Made by a program: the position numbers and the translations under genes
The notes under the pieces: generated by a model
What the model saw: the letters and a program-made list of their open reading frames with translations, nothing else
What the model was told of the DNA's origin: nothing
The model's database searches: none
DNA from: Eutreptiella sp. 'Long Island Sound 2002'
Taxonomy: Eukaryota > Euglenozoa > Euglenophyceae > Eutreptiales > Eutreptiaceae
NCBI GenBank assembly: GCA_964036045.1
Contig: OZ038384.1
Location: forward strand, 21,381,000-21,444,999
Direction: 5' to 3'
DNA: 64,000 bases
Part shown: piece after piece, positions 8,896 through 19,271 of the stretch
Layout: every line of letters begins with the position of its first letter
How positions within the stretch are numbered: position 1 is the first letter of the stretch

Positions 8896-10285
8896 TCACA
8901 AAGCGTTGTCTGTCTGACATTAGTCTGGAGGGGTGTGTCTGCTGACTTTCCTGATGGTTCAGGATAGTAATGTGGTTAGAGCCAGCCTTGATAGTATCCT
9001 GTACCGAGTTACTTGAACTACCGAAACCTGAAATTCCTCGATCAGAGGCAGGTAGTTCATCCACCAACACAATGCGTGGCTTACTGAACCTTTCCAGGAT
9101 GAATGGACTAATCTTATCACCCTGTTGTACCTCATAAGGCATCGATGATCCATTGTATAGGATTACTTTGACATTTCCACGGTATGATCGGTGTACCACA
9201 CCTCCTAACACATATTGACTGCGCTTCAATGCTAATCCTGACCTATCCGCTATCACGTCATATGTCCCCGGGGGTCCCTGAATAGCTAAGTCTGTTGGAA
9301 TGAGGGCTTTACTCCAAGGAGGGATAGAAAACGGGGCTGAAGCATACAAATCATAACCTGCATCATCCTCATGTGCAGAGGTTGGTGTTATGGCTTGTTC
9401 AGTTAACCTTTGTACTTTCAATACATGTTCATTGCATGAGTGGAGGGAGACAACATGAGAATGGTGAGAGGGGAAGGAAACAACATCTGCAAGGCAAGAG
9501 GGAAGGGAAGAATTCTCAGAATTGACCTTATTCTGATTTTCATCAACGGCGAGAGAACCTTGCTGAATTCCTGGCCATTGGCGATGTATGGATCCTTGAT
9601 GACCCATTGGTGAAGGTGGTCGGGGAGAGGAGGGATGTGTGTGAACCATGGGACCTTCACCTTGTAAGGCCACCGTAAGTTTCCGCACCCCCTTCCTACG
9701 CTGATTCTTGCTCTCCTGAGGAACCATATCAATGAACTTCTCATGGACTGTGCGGTGGATCATTGGTCCACATTTCTGAATGGCTGGTGGGAAGGGAGAT
9801 GTACAAACCTTTTTTGAATGAATTCCCTCAATAGGAGGGAGCGCCGATCGAGATTTTGCATGAACAAGTTCCTTTGTTGAACCGGCACTCCTAGTTGCAC
9901 AATGAGCACACAGATGTGGAATCTCACGATAGAAAGGGTCAGACCAAGGACTGATGCAATGAAAAACATGAGACCAAGGGGAGTTGGTGCACGTGATCTG
10001 CCAACAATATTCCTTGTTTGTTGAAAATTTGGTCTTTTTTTCGTGTGAACTTCTGTTTGTGTGCTTCTTTTGTGATGTGCTGAATTTGTTTGTGTGTCGT
10101 GGCATTTTGACATTTGCCACCGTGTTTTTGAGTAATTGAACTCCATTATGAGAATGTGTGTTTCGAGACGTGTGTGATGGTGTGGGAGGTGGGGCTTCAC
10201 GCGTGCAACAAATTTTCCTTGGTAGTCCTTTTTTACACTTCACAAACCGAGGCACTTGCATGAAGGTTGGCATTCCCGGCACCAC
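8633..10285 (-). CDS. Element A pol segment with dUTPase domain
   Basis: dUTPase splits dUTP to dUMP and pyrophosphate and limits uracil in newly made cDNA. This 550-residue frame has a low-complexity first half. The trimeric dUTPase motifs follow in order between about 9400 and 9000: motif 1 AGYDLYA, motif 2 ADRSGLA, motif 3 GGVVHRSYRG, motif 4 GDKISPFI and motif 5 RGISGFGSS. In motif 3 the catalytic Asp is His (codon CAC, one base from GAC), so the enzyme may be inactive. The domain sits after the protease and before the Dam-like domain, inside the element's pol region, and not as a separate host gene. Family identity is strong. Confidence 0.85.
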   Translation of the reverse strand: MVPGMPTFMQVPRFVKCKKGLPRKICCTREAPPPTPSHTSRNTHSHNGVQLLKNTVANVKMPRHTNKFSTSQKKHTNRSSHEKKTKFSTNKEYCWQITCTNSPWSHVFHCISPWSDPFYREIPHLCAHCATRSAGSTKELVHAKSRSALPPIEGIHSKKVCTSPFPPAIQKCGPMIHRTVHEKFIDMVPQESKNQRRKGVRKLTVALQGEGPMVHTHPSSPRPPSPMGHQGSIHRQWPGIQQGSLAVDENQNKVNSENSSLPSCLADVVSFPSHHSHVVSLHSCNEHVLKVQRLTEQAITPTSAHEDDAGYDLYASAPFSIPPWSKALIPTDLAIQGPPGTYDVIADRSGLALKRSQYVLGGVVHRSYRGNVKVILYNGSSMPYEVQQGDKISPFILERFSKPRIVLVDELPASDRGISGFGSSSNSVQDTIKAGSNHITILNHQESQQTHPSRLMSDRQRFVNENESLQTKMADYLGYASKSRCGDVHCFGIEIGCCGEVFIPFTVLRPSGPPYKSPSGGADLPNIGTGVGPGTLRSTAAVWDSTIPEG

Positions 10286-10454
10286 ACAAGGATTGTAGCG
10301 AAGGAAGAAAGGGAATCCCTATATTATTTTTTTTCCGATATCTGCCACATACGCAGAAACATGCAAACACTTGTATCGCACTAGTGTGCCCTCCTCACGG
10401 CACACCGGTAGCGTGATGTGGACAGTGACGCCTTGAGTACCACCATGAATACGG

Positions 10455-11486
10455 CTATTCCCGGCCCCGATGGGAGCGACCGGTTTTCATCGCGTCCTCT
10501 AACAAATGGGGGGAAAATAATCCTCTTCCGGCAAGCACCTCCATTTCCGAGCCGGTGTCCGCCAACAACTCAATGTTGAGGGGGGGTGTATCATTGATGA
10601 CAAACTCCATCCTCGTTGGGACGACCATTTCCGTTCGATCGTCCTCCAGCTTTGACTCGCCCCTTGGGATGCGAGGTCTCTCGATCTCCTCCCCGATCTC
10701 ATCTAACGGAATATCTACCGGGCAACGTTCCGCCACCCTCGGATTGATGACTCGGTTGATGTGGATGTGCCAAACGGCCTTCTTCGGAATCCGGCTTGCA
10801 GGCCTTGACTCCACGGCGTCGCGTCTTCTTCCCACTTGGTGGTCTCGGTGCCGCTGGGGTCGCCTGCCTCCCTGGAGGTTGTTCGGGTCGGAGTTCTTTG
10901 GCCCCTCCAGCTGGTCTGGGGCATCTCCTTCCAACTCGATTGGGCGCGCCTTGCGGCGTTGCCTGTCCTCCTTCTTGCCCGACTTCCCCTTTTGGGGTGT
11001 TGTCGATCTTTTTCGGTCTTTGCCCGGTGACATGTTCGTCTCCTTGGGCTTGCTCGGGCAATCCTTTTGGAAATGGCCGTATCTGCCGCAGCCAAAGCAT
11101 CGTTGCTCGCCAGTAGCGGACGCGGATGTACATGACGATGTTCTCGTGCTGGAAGAGTCATCGCGACTTCGTTCCCGTCCCGTTCCTCTAAATGTCCAAG
11201 ATGACCTAGTAGATGCTGGCCCTTGTGATCTACTCCGCAGCCGCCTGACGTCTCGGTCTCGACGGCGTCCTTCTAGATGGCTTCGCCCACCCTTATTAGT
11301 GTCCCGACTCCCGTCTCGCCTCCGTGGTCGTGTTCCCGATGTACGGGTGGACGATGCTCTGCGGTCTCGTCCGATGTACGGGTGGACGATGCTCTGCGGT
11401 CTCGTCTGCTTGTTTGCTCTCGTCGATCTTTTGATTGTGAGCGGTCTCTTCCGCTTCAGTGATTTTGTCCCCGAGACTGTGATCAT
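10455..11486 (-). pseudogene. Element A gag C-terminus (zinc knuckle) and protease
   Basis: An Arg/Ser-rich N-terminal half leads to a canonical CX2CX4HX4C knuckle (CFGCGRYGHFQKDC, 11058-11099), which binds the element RNA in the Gag particle. A Lys/Arg-rich and then acidic stretch follows, leading to an aspartic protease active site, LLADTGSEMEVLAG (about 10528-10562). The frame ends shortly after the active site, so the protease flap and second half fall outside it. Upstream, a 35-bp tandem duplication (11336-11405) throws this frame out of register with the rest of gag. Confidence 0.82.
11336..11405. repeat. Exact 35-bp tandem duplication inside gag
   Basis: Positions 11336-11370 and 11371-11405 are identical (both begin CCGATGTACGGG). 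As 35 is not a multiple of three, the duplication shifts the gag frame. The translated repeat (RPQSIVHPYIG) appears once in each of the two overlapping frames. Confidence 0.92.
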
Positions 11487-13120
11487 TCCGAGCGATGTTC
11501 TCGGGAGTCTTGTCGATCATGACAAAGCTTGTCCTCAATGGCCTTAACAGATTTGGTGTGAACAACGCCCATAATCCGTCGTTGGGATTCTTTAGCGTGG
11601 TCACGAATCATGAATTGTCCACAAATCCATGCGAAGAGTTCCATGTATGAGAATAGACAATATGCCGCTTCATCCTCATGCATCCGGCGTTCCATGCGCT
11701 CCCATAATTTATCTTTGGGGCGTTGCTCGCGATAGTGGTATATGTGCTCCATCAAGTGCTCCTTCGCAAGCTGGTGAGTCATTCCGCCCTTGACCTTGGC
11801 ACCATGCAGTTGGAGGTCAGCTCAGAAGACTACCCTAGCTTCAGCCTTCATGTCCTTGAAAGTGTCGATGACGAGCCCCTTAAATTCCGTCTTGGCCTTG
11901 TACTCATGCGGCAATAGTGAACCCGTCACAATCTGCCCTGCCGCAGCAAAGTCATCTTCAACTCCTTCGTCTTCAAGTTGACTTTCCTTGGCTTCCTTGA
12001 AGGTTTTATCGTCCAATACCGACATGAGGACCTCGACTTGAGACTCGGGGGTAAAGCATCCCTTGCGGCGATGTTCCCACTGTAGGAAGGCTTTCATCCA
12101 CTTCTCCTTGGTATCCGGCTCGCAATCCCAATGTGGAACTTTTCCATCGTTTTGGATGTTGCCCTTGGTGCGGCCATCAATCCAGGATTTGGCATCTTTG
12201 CCGAACATGCCTGGTTCGTTCCTTTTTTCTGGGTCCAAGGCATGAGTCTCCGTGCCATATTGGCGCTCAGGTCGTACCTCAAGGAATGCAGCGCACTCCC
12301 ATATACCAGTAGGACGAATGGTGCGGCCTTTCCTCGACGCCGGAGGTTGTAGTGCTCGTCCAGGAACCAAAAACTCATCTTCCGTGAACAACCACTCGAT
12401 TTGTTGGCACCCAAATTGTAGGGGGGTGTCTCGCGGTGAGTTGTAACAATAGAGAAATTCCTGAAATGGGGCCGGCATCCAACTTGGTGATGCCCGCAGT
12501 CGTACGGCCCCACTGGCCACTGACCTATTTAGCCCTTCAATGGACTCCGTGTCGAAGATGGTCTCCTCATCGTCCCGCGGGGCGTCCATTGACATTGCAA
12601 ATGTGGTCATTGCCTTTGTGATTGGACTCCTCCTCTTGGTTGTTGCTTGAGTTGGCATGGACCCGTACATCCTCTCGGCCTCTTGGTCTGCAAGCCCTGT
12701 TTGTAGACGGTTGACCATATCCCTGTACTTCCCGTCCACATCGTCCCGGTACTGGACCCAATCGGATTGTACCTCTTCGTGCATGTGTGTCGCCTTCTTC
12801 TCAATTTTTTCGCCCATGTTGGTATTGCACTTCTCTAGGGTGTCGTCCATGTCCTCTCGGAGCAATCTGATGCTCTTGGCCATGTTATCCTTGTGATGCT
12901 CGATTTTTTCCTTGACCCGACCCAAACTGTCTCGGACATTCGCCGCTAGTTCATCGAACTCCTCGGTGTTGGTGTCAGTGTTGTCCTCAATTCTTTCGTC
13001 CACTTTGCTCAATTTTATGTCAACCTCATGGATCATCTCCTCAATTTCTCGGCGGGGATCGTGGAGCTTGTCAGACCCATCGTCCAACTTGGGCTTCTCC
13101 TCGCGGCGTCCGATTCGTTA
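11483..13120 (-). pseudogene. Element A gag, middle and capsid-like region
   Basis: The reading frame is the same as that of the coiled-coil segment upstream, interrupted by TAA at 13118-13120 and TGA at 11822-11824. It opens with a helical, heptad-rich stretch of about 150 residues, then an acidic hinge. A globular part follows with ECAAFLEVRPE, WMKAFLQWEHRRKGCF and, after the TGA, a region rich in Trp, Tyr and His (MEHIYHYREQRP ... AYCLFSYMELFAW). I take this as the capsid-like part of Gag from its position between coiled coil and zinc knuckle; no specific family motif is evident. Confidence 0.6.
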
Positions 13121-13288
13121 ATTTTTGTTCTCCACCTTTTCAACTTCTTCCTCCATGGTGGTCGTCATTTTCTTGACCTCCTTCAACTCCGTTGAGAACG
13201 CTCGTTCGACTAGATCAAGTTGTTCCAGAGTGGCACACCTCTTGTGCAAGGGACTGTGAGGGTCCGTGCCCGGGCTCGGGCTCCTTTC

Positions 13289-14995
13289 TCATCCCATTCC
13301 ACTCTCTCGGCGTTTCTTCTCGACGTACTTGATGATGTCAATTGGAAGTTGCTTCATTTCTTCAAGCTTGGCAGCCATGTCATCTTTTGACTTGTGGATG
13401 GCCTCGAACTTGTTGGGGACGTCGGCTTGGACATTGTGCATGTCATGGGTTGTGGTTTCCATGTCCGCGTGCATCTTCCCGACCATCGCATCCAGTGCGG
13501 CTGCGTGCTGCTTGATGAGCTTCATGGCTTGTTCCATCTCCTCATGCTGTTCTTGGTCAAGTTGAAAAAATTCGGTTTTCGCGGAGTCCACATTGGTGCG
13601 TGATCGTCCCGCTTGGGCCTCCATGCCGCTCCTGGCCATCTTGATCTTTGTCTCCACCTCGGTGACGGTGTCCTGGATGGCCTCTTTTTGACCCTTCACC
13701 ACATCGGCAGTGTCCTTCATTGCGGCACTCCATGACGCCATGTACCGTGATTTCGATTGCACGTCGTGCACAAGAGTCTTGACTTCCTGCATCGCATCCA
13801 TGGCTTCATTTGCTGCTTTGCGCGCTTGGTCACCGTGCCTTTTGGCATCCATCAAGGCCTCATTAACCTCGTCACTCACGGCTCCGTTTGGTACCCTCGT
13901 GTGCTCCGTAGGAACCGATTGTGGTCTTGCTAGAACCCGTTCTACTTTGGTCTCAAACAATTTAATCCATTCCTCGGTTTGCTCATCTGCCTCTTGGCGT
14001 CGTTGCAATTGACTACGGCGCCCTTTGGCCTCATCCCGCACTTGACTCTCCACAGTTGCCAAGCGCTCGGCATGCGTCCGGTGTGCTAGCTCAGCTTGAT
14101 TAAGAGTATATTCCACCCTTTCTAAGCAACGGCCTTGTTCCTTGGATGCACCTTGGATTTTTGTGAAGACGTCCCGAAGTTCATTCCGTATCTTGTGGTT
14201 CTCATCACGTCTTTGTTGTGATTCACCTTTCAGTAGTTGATTTTGCCGCTCAATGCTTTCGACCCGATTGAGAATGTCCACCCGGTGGGGGCTGGTGTCA
14301 CTCAAACCCTGTGTATTGGTTGGAGGATACCTTTCTTTGCGAAGCTCCTCCACCGTATTCTTGAGGATGTCCATCTCGCGTTGCATCGCCTCAACGCGGC
14401 GACGGTGGATGACGTTCTCATTTTCTGCCCGCTGTGCCCGTTCGATGACCTCATTCACCGCCGATGTTGTGGAAGGTCTCGACATCGAAGCCCGCTTCCC
14501 GTGCCATGTTGAGCTCGATGTCTCCGGGGCTTGGCTGCGCTGCTCGTGCTTCGCCAAGCGCGCTGCGATGCGTTGGCCGTGGTAGGCACAAATGAGCTTC
14601 ATGATGCGTAGATCGGTAATCGTGTCGGAGTCGGCGTGGCGAATGGGCAAAGCGCCATGGGTCAGGCGCTTGCATTTTGTTGATGATTGTTGCCCGCTTT
14701 GCCGCTTGCCCACATGAGGCTCCGCATCGGCGCTTGCTGCTCCCCCATCCTCGTCCATGGAGATCTCATTGTCATCCTCGTCGCCGTCGTGGACGAGCCC
14801 ATCATCATCCTCCATGGCGCCTTGGGACTCCGAGGCGTCGTTGTGCAAGTCAACGCAAGGCAAAGCTGTCGGCAAGGAGGGGAGGGGTTTTTTTGTGTGA
14901 GCAAGGTGAAGCAGGGTCCTTGGGCTCCCCTCTGCTGGCGCACGCCTGCAAACTTTCTTGCTCATTGATAGTCCTTGTTGATCCTTCTTGCTCAT
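13289..14995 (-). pseudogene. Element A gag N-terminal coiled-coil segment (568 aa)
   Basis: ATG at 14995 opens a frame whose first residues are two copies of MSKKDQQ, followed by an acidic patch (EDDDGLVHDGDEDDNE). From about residue 190 the sequence is almost continuous coiled coil, rich in Glu, Lys, Gln and Arg with few prolines. The frame ends at TGA 13289-13291 but stays open beyond it in the same register as the next gag segment, so the ancestral Gag was well over 1000 residues. Long coiled coils probably drive self-assembly, which is inference. Elements D, E and G also have coiled-coil Gag-like N-termini. Confidence 0.65.
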
Positions 14996-15887
14996 TAGTG
15001 GCCGTTTTTTGTTCTGTGCATCCCCGCGTTACCCCTGGGGTGCTCATTAGTAGCCTTTGTTGATCCTTCTTGCTCATTGATGGCTCTCCGAGTCTTACCT
15101 CTAACCTTCAAGAAGACTTTTTCATAATTAAATCACCATAAAGGCTTGCCGCCGCACTGCTTACCCAGTTTTCTTTTGTCAAAAATCCACAGAAGCTGCT
15201 TTCACGTGAGAACCCGATGCAAATTTACTTTTTGGAAAACCACAAGGCAGTCGACAGTAGCCCAAAGTCCACAGCAACAGTGCACGGAAGCACAAACTTT
15301 TGGTCACACCATTTCTAACAGGTTCTGCTCACTGCAAGTTTTCTTCAACACGGCGTAATCAGCATCTTGATGTCAGCCACGATGCAACCAGTCCAAAACT
15401 GGTGGCAAGGTCTGTCTATACCCCACGATGCTCAAGCCTGCTGCCCCAGAGCGAGGTAGCTCGTTGATAAGCTTAGCTTAGCGGCTTCGCGCCGCCTCTG
15501 GCCTTGGCGCCCACGTTGTGACTGGAAAGTCCAGCCACGAGGGGCGCTGGTGATTCCCACGTCGCTGCTGGCATGTTCCAGCATGCACAAATGATTTTAA
15601 GAACCTTGTACGGTCCTCAGCACATCACAAAGCCTGCGCAGCGACAGAAACTTAGCGACGCATTTTACAACAGCGCCGCCAATACAGTAAATCACCGCCA
15701 CGAATATACTAATCAAAATTGCAATAAAAATCGCTGAAAAAACAGCGCAGTTCTGCTAAATTCTGTTCCCATCTCAAAGGGGAACACCTAAGCTTAGCGC
15801 CAAATTGCCTGCATCGCGACATGCGCTCTGCGCCTTCGCGAAGCTAATCTCTGACAGCCAATTACTGAGCAGGGGCACTTAGTGGCT
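14915..15887. repeat. Direct repeat P, left copy (probable 5' LTR plus gag start of element A)
   Basis: About 970 bp matched by 19006-19841 in the same orientation. Shared blocks include the gag start (MSKKDQQ on the minus strand), a CAAGGCAGTCGACAGTA block, a GCTTAGCGGCTTCGCGCCGC block and AATTACTGAGCAGGGGC. Being directly upstream of gag on the minus strand, it most likely contains the 5' LTR and leader of element A. Exact LTR ends are not clear. Confidence 0.6.
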
Positions 15888-15984
15888 CCGCAACGCACCC
15901 CTGCCAAGAGATCAGCCAGTCCTCGGGCCTGCTCGCGGAGGCGTGTCAAAGGCGCACGTGTTCTCCTTCACCATTGTCACAATG

Positions 15985-16258
15985 TGTAAGGGCTTTGTTG
16001 ATATCCAGGATGTTTTTCATAACCCATTCAATTTTGTTGGAAATCTCCGAACTCAGTTTTCTGTGACCCATTATCCAAATCCACTGTTGCAAAGCACAAT
16101 CAAATCCGACCAAAACATAATTTCATCGTGTTGTTCTGCAACAGTACCAATACGATCTGAGCCTCCTTTTTTTTACATGACAGACACATATACAAACGCG
16201 CGTGCGCTCTTCAGCTCAGCATGCGCTCATCTCTGTGTGCTACATGCAGTTTATTACA
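15985..16258 (-). repeat. Element G LTR (3' in element sense)
   Basis: Starts TGTAAGGG and ends TTTATTACA on the plus strand; paired with 18478-18752. Shared blocks include GTTGATATCCAGGATG and TACAAACGCGCGTGCGCTC. Confidence 0.88.
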
Positions 16259-16269
16259 CTCCCCTCACC

Positions 16270-17675
16270 AGCTGAACCTTGGGGGTTAAGCTGACAAACA
16301 GGCTGATAAATGTATGTAGCACTGTAGTAAATAGAAACCGAAATATACAAACAAATAGACACTCAGGAAAATACCTACTGCCCTATGGACCCTACCCGGC
16401 TTTTTTCTTAAAAGGGACCCGGCATAGGGGGTGGCTGTGCTGTCTCCTGTTGGGGGGGCTGTACCCTGTGGTTGGTGTTTTTGTACCCTGGCCCAGGGGG
16501 CTCCATCCATCTGTGGGGAGGTGGACCCGGTTCACTCCTGCTACACCCTGTCTCATGGATCTACCCTGGTTTCCACTCCAGGTCCCCATAGTACTTTCCC
16601 CTGCCACTGTATTCAACTGTACCTACTCACCTGTGCTGACACGTATACTTTTGACGCAGTTCTGAAAAAAAATTGAAAAGGTTAGCAAAAGAAACAACTC
16701 TTACCCTCTGTTTCCGCAGAGAATAAGCACGGAGCCATGTAAAAACATCTGCTGCTGCTTCAGTTCACCTGCAGGGTGCAGTGTACATGACAATGCCACG
16801 CAAAGTGATCCTGTCAGGCCGTGCACCGTATTTTACAAGCGCATTCCACTCTGCATTATTTAAGTTCGTTTGTTACTTCTTATGTCTCTCTTTGACTTTG
16901 ATTGATACCTTCTTTGATCTGTTCTCCGCATCGGCGGTCTCCACATTTTCCGTGATCATATTTTCTGGCTCCGGCTGTCCTGTAGGGAGAGGAAGGCAAA
17001 AATACATATAACATACACTCTTATTTACCAAAGCAAAGGGCCATGTACGACTGAAGGAGCGAAAGAAACACACCAGTGGTCGAATTGACACACCAGTAGC
17101 TCTGCCACAAAGGAAGCAAGAAAGGAAAACAACGAAAACCAAACGAAGAAAACGACAACACTGACATCTGACACACGGCGTTATGTGATGAGCAATATGA
17201 AAAGCGAATGCACCAGTACATGCGCAATAAAGAGTGCCGAGCGCCAGGTATCCACGTCTGCACGCTCCAGCGGTCCACCTATTCTGTTTTCAGCCCCAGA
17301 ATCTGAGGATGCCCAAAAAGGCCGTTCCAGGGCACCCAAGCATCCGCTTGGCCCGCCAGAGAAAGTCCTGCCCTGCGGTGTACACGTCGTGAAGGGCGGG
17401 TGTGGCTGCCTCCCAGATAAGCCCTGCCACTTGGACGTAACGGGCTGACACACACCCATGGGGATTGTTGTGCCCTCTCAGCACTTAAATAGGGGGGGTC
17501 CCCGTACCTTTCTCTAAAGCCACGTTGGCTGAAGCTGACACCACACCAGGTCAGGGGGTTGGACCCTTTTTTACTCCCGCGTACTGCACTACTTGGATAC
17601 ACCGCCAGAACTGGAATGGTAGAAAAAATCGCCAACAAACACACTACAACGCACAAACCACAGAAACAGAAACCT
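16270..17675. other. Element G internal non-coding stretch
   Basis: About 1.4 kb between the LTR and the gag-like frame. I see no RT, integrase or other domain on either strand. Composition is mixed, with some G/C-rich pieces. Confidence 0.55.
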
Positions 17676-18446
17676 TTAAAGAAAAGACGGCTTCCCTTGT
17701 CGCTTCCTCTCTGCTATCTCCTCTTGTTCGTTTCTCCGCGCGCCTCCGTCGTGTACTTCCTTGTTCTCTTTGACCAATGCTTGACAAAGTCGGTGAATGC
17801 GCTGCTCCATATCCTCCAAGCGCTTTTGATACTCCACCTCCTTGGCCTTCAAGCGCTCGTTCTCCTCACGCGCTTCACGTACCCCGAACTGGCACTGCTC
17901 CAACTTCGCGCGTCTGATCCTGCACTCCCTCCCCTTGCGCTTTGAGATCTTGTCGCTGGACCTTCGTGTATGCTTGAGCTGGTCTTTCAAATCTTCGATC
18001 TGCAAAGCCTGCTGCAGTATGCGATCACGTAACTGTCACACCTCAACTTTCAAAGGGGACTCCTCCACGTCAGACAAGAACACCTCTTGTAGGCTACCTT
18101 TGGTGGCTCTATTGCTTGATCCAGTCACTGAACTTTGATCTCCGGCTCTACTGCTTGATCCAGCCGCTGAGCTTCGAACTCCGGCGCCATTGCTTGATTC
18201 AGGTGCTGAATCCTGAACTCCACGTTCTAGGGATCGGCCGTAACGATGCACACCTTCGAAATTAGCTCCCGTACAGCTCCCATCTCCTGCACGGCGTGAA
18301 CTCTGAACTGTGTTTGTCCTGTGCTGCTCCGCATGATCTCTGGATCTCCTGCAGCGCGATGAGCTCGCAGGGCGAGACTGGTAGTGCTCCGCTAGGTATC
18401 TGGACCCCCTGCAGCGCGACGAGCTGGCACGGCGAGACGACGGCAT
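17676..18446 (-). pseudogene. Element G gag-like ORF with coiled coil
   Basis: The frame begins 32 bases inside the 5' LTR with ATG and runs 257 codons with one in-frame TGA at 18036-18038. The first half is Ser/Arg-rich and includes three imperfect 13-residue repeats (GSSSRAGDQSSVT type; 39-bp units at about 18108-18230). The second half is a basic coiled coil (residues about 147-240, with REENERLKAKEVEYQKRLEDME). It resembles the coiled-coil start of the large Gags in A, D and E in style rather than in clear sequence. With no pol, the element would depend on enzymes from another element. Confidence 0.55.
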
Positions 18447-18477
18447 CTGTCAAATTACGGGACTCGAACAACAGGAT

Positions 18478-18752
18478 TGTAATAGTTTTGTTGATATCCA
18501 GGATGTTTTTCATAATCCATTCAACTTTGTTTGAAATCTCCGAACTCAGTTTCCTGTGACCGATTATCCAAATCCACTGTTGCACAGCACAATCAAATCC
18601 AACCAAATCTTAATTTCATCCTGTTGTTCTGCAACAGTACGAATGCGATCTGAGCCTCTATTTTATTTACATGACAGACACATATACAAACGCGCGTGCG
18701 CTCCTCAGCTCAGCATGCGCTTATTTTTGTGTGCTACATGCAGTTTATTACA
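18478..18752 (-). repeat. Element G LTR (5' in element sense)
   Basis: Pair of 15985-16258; starts TGTAATAG and ends TTTATTACA. Followed by the target duplication AATG at 18753-18756. Confidence 0.88.
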
Positions 18753-18756
18753 AATG

Positions 18757-19271
18757 ACTCATTCTGAGACTCGTCGCCATACCTGTTGCCTGTGCGGCAC
18801 TGATATGGCTCCATTCCACATTTCTTCACGACGCCGCTCGCCGAAGACCCGCTGGGAGCGCCCATACTATGCATGCGCTCACACGGCACGCACACCCCTC
18901 GAAGTCTTCTTCGGTTCTTGCCTCTGGCTTGCACGTGGCTGCTTGTTGATGTCTTCAAACACGTCCAAGGTGGCTTGACGCTCCTTTAAAATCATTTTGA
19001 AGCGGGTTCCTTGGGGTCCCCTTTGCTGGCGCAGGCCTGCAAGCTTTCTTTGATGATCCTTCTTGCTCATTGATAGCCTTTGTTGATCCTTCTTGCTCAT
19101 TAGTAGCCTTTGTTGATCCTTCTTGCTCATTGATGGCTCTCGGAGTCTTACCTCTAACCTTCGAAAAGACTTTTTCATAATAAAATCACTATAAACGCTT
19201 GCTGCCGCACTGCTTACCCAGTTTTCTCTTGTCGTAAATCCACGGAAGCTGCTTTCACGTGGGAAACCCAT
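18757..19271 (-). pseudogene. Gag N-terminal fragment of a second A-family copy
   Basis: On the minus strand the frame starts in the repeat with three MSKKDQQRL-type units, then runs into a basic helical stretch (KMILKERQATLDVFEDINKQ) and a short region with a CPCE/CG pattern. The start matches the gag start of element A, but the sequence then diverges. The fragment stops at element G, whose insertion cut it. What lies beyond G (15888-15980) is only about 90 bp long and non-diagnostic. Confidence 0.5.

Larger units (their letters stand above)
2260..15887 (-). mobile_element. Element A: large degenerate Ty3/gypsy-like retroelement with dUTPase
   Basis: On the minus strand the order is coiled-coil gag (14995-11483), zinc knuckle and protease (11486-10455), dUTPase (in 10285-8633), Dam-like domain (in 8895-7879), linker, RT (partly inverted, 7142-6377), RNase H (in 6509-5304), integrase and chromodomain (5503-3446) and an unknown ORF (3033-2260). 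The RT-RNase H-integrase order and the chromodomain place it with Ty3/gypsy chromovirus-like elements. The 5' side at 14915-15887 has a second copy at 19006-19841 and probably includes the 5' LTR. I see no matching LTR at the low-coordinate end, so the 3' boundary is uncertain. Many in-frame stops and frameshifts show an inactive copy. Confidence 0.8.
15981..18756 (-). mobile_element. Element G: small non-autonomous LTR element with AATG target duplication
   Basis: Two LTRs of 274-275 bp (15985-16258 and 18478-18752) begin TG and end CA and enclose 2.2 kb. The 4-bp sequence AATG lies directly outside both (15981-15984 and 18753-18756), a clear target duplication. A pyrimidine tract just inside the low-coordinate LTR (CTCCCCTCACC, 16259-16269) is a polypurine tract on the minus strand, giving the orientation. 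Inside is one broken gag-like ORF and no pol. LTR divergence of several percent by eye suggests an older insertion. It splits the right-hand copy of the A-family repeat region. Confidence 0.85.

Noticed and set aside
10555-11547. Open frame of 330 codons on the plus strand opposite the zinc knuckle and protease
   Set aside because: It is antisense to a well supported gag-protease segment and shows no domain; the openness follows from Arg/Ser-rich codons on the other strand.
18457-18477. Primer-binding site of element G
   Set aside because: The bases inside the 5' LTR look like the sense strand of a tRNA T-arm (TTCGAGTCCC), not its complement, and do not start with TGG.
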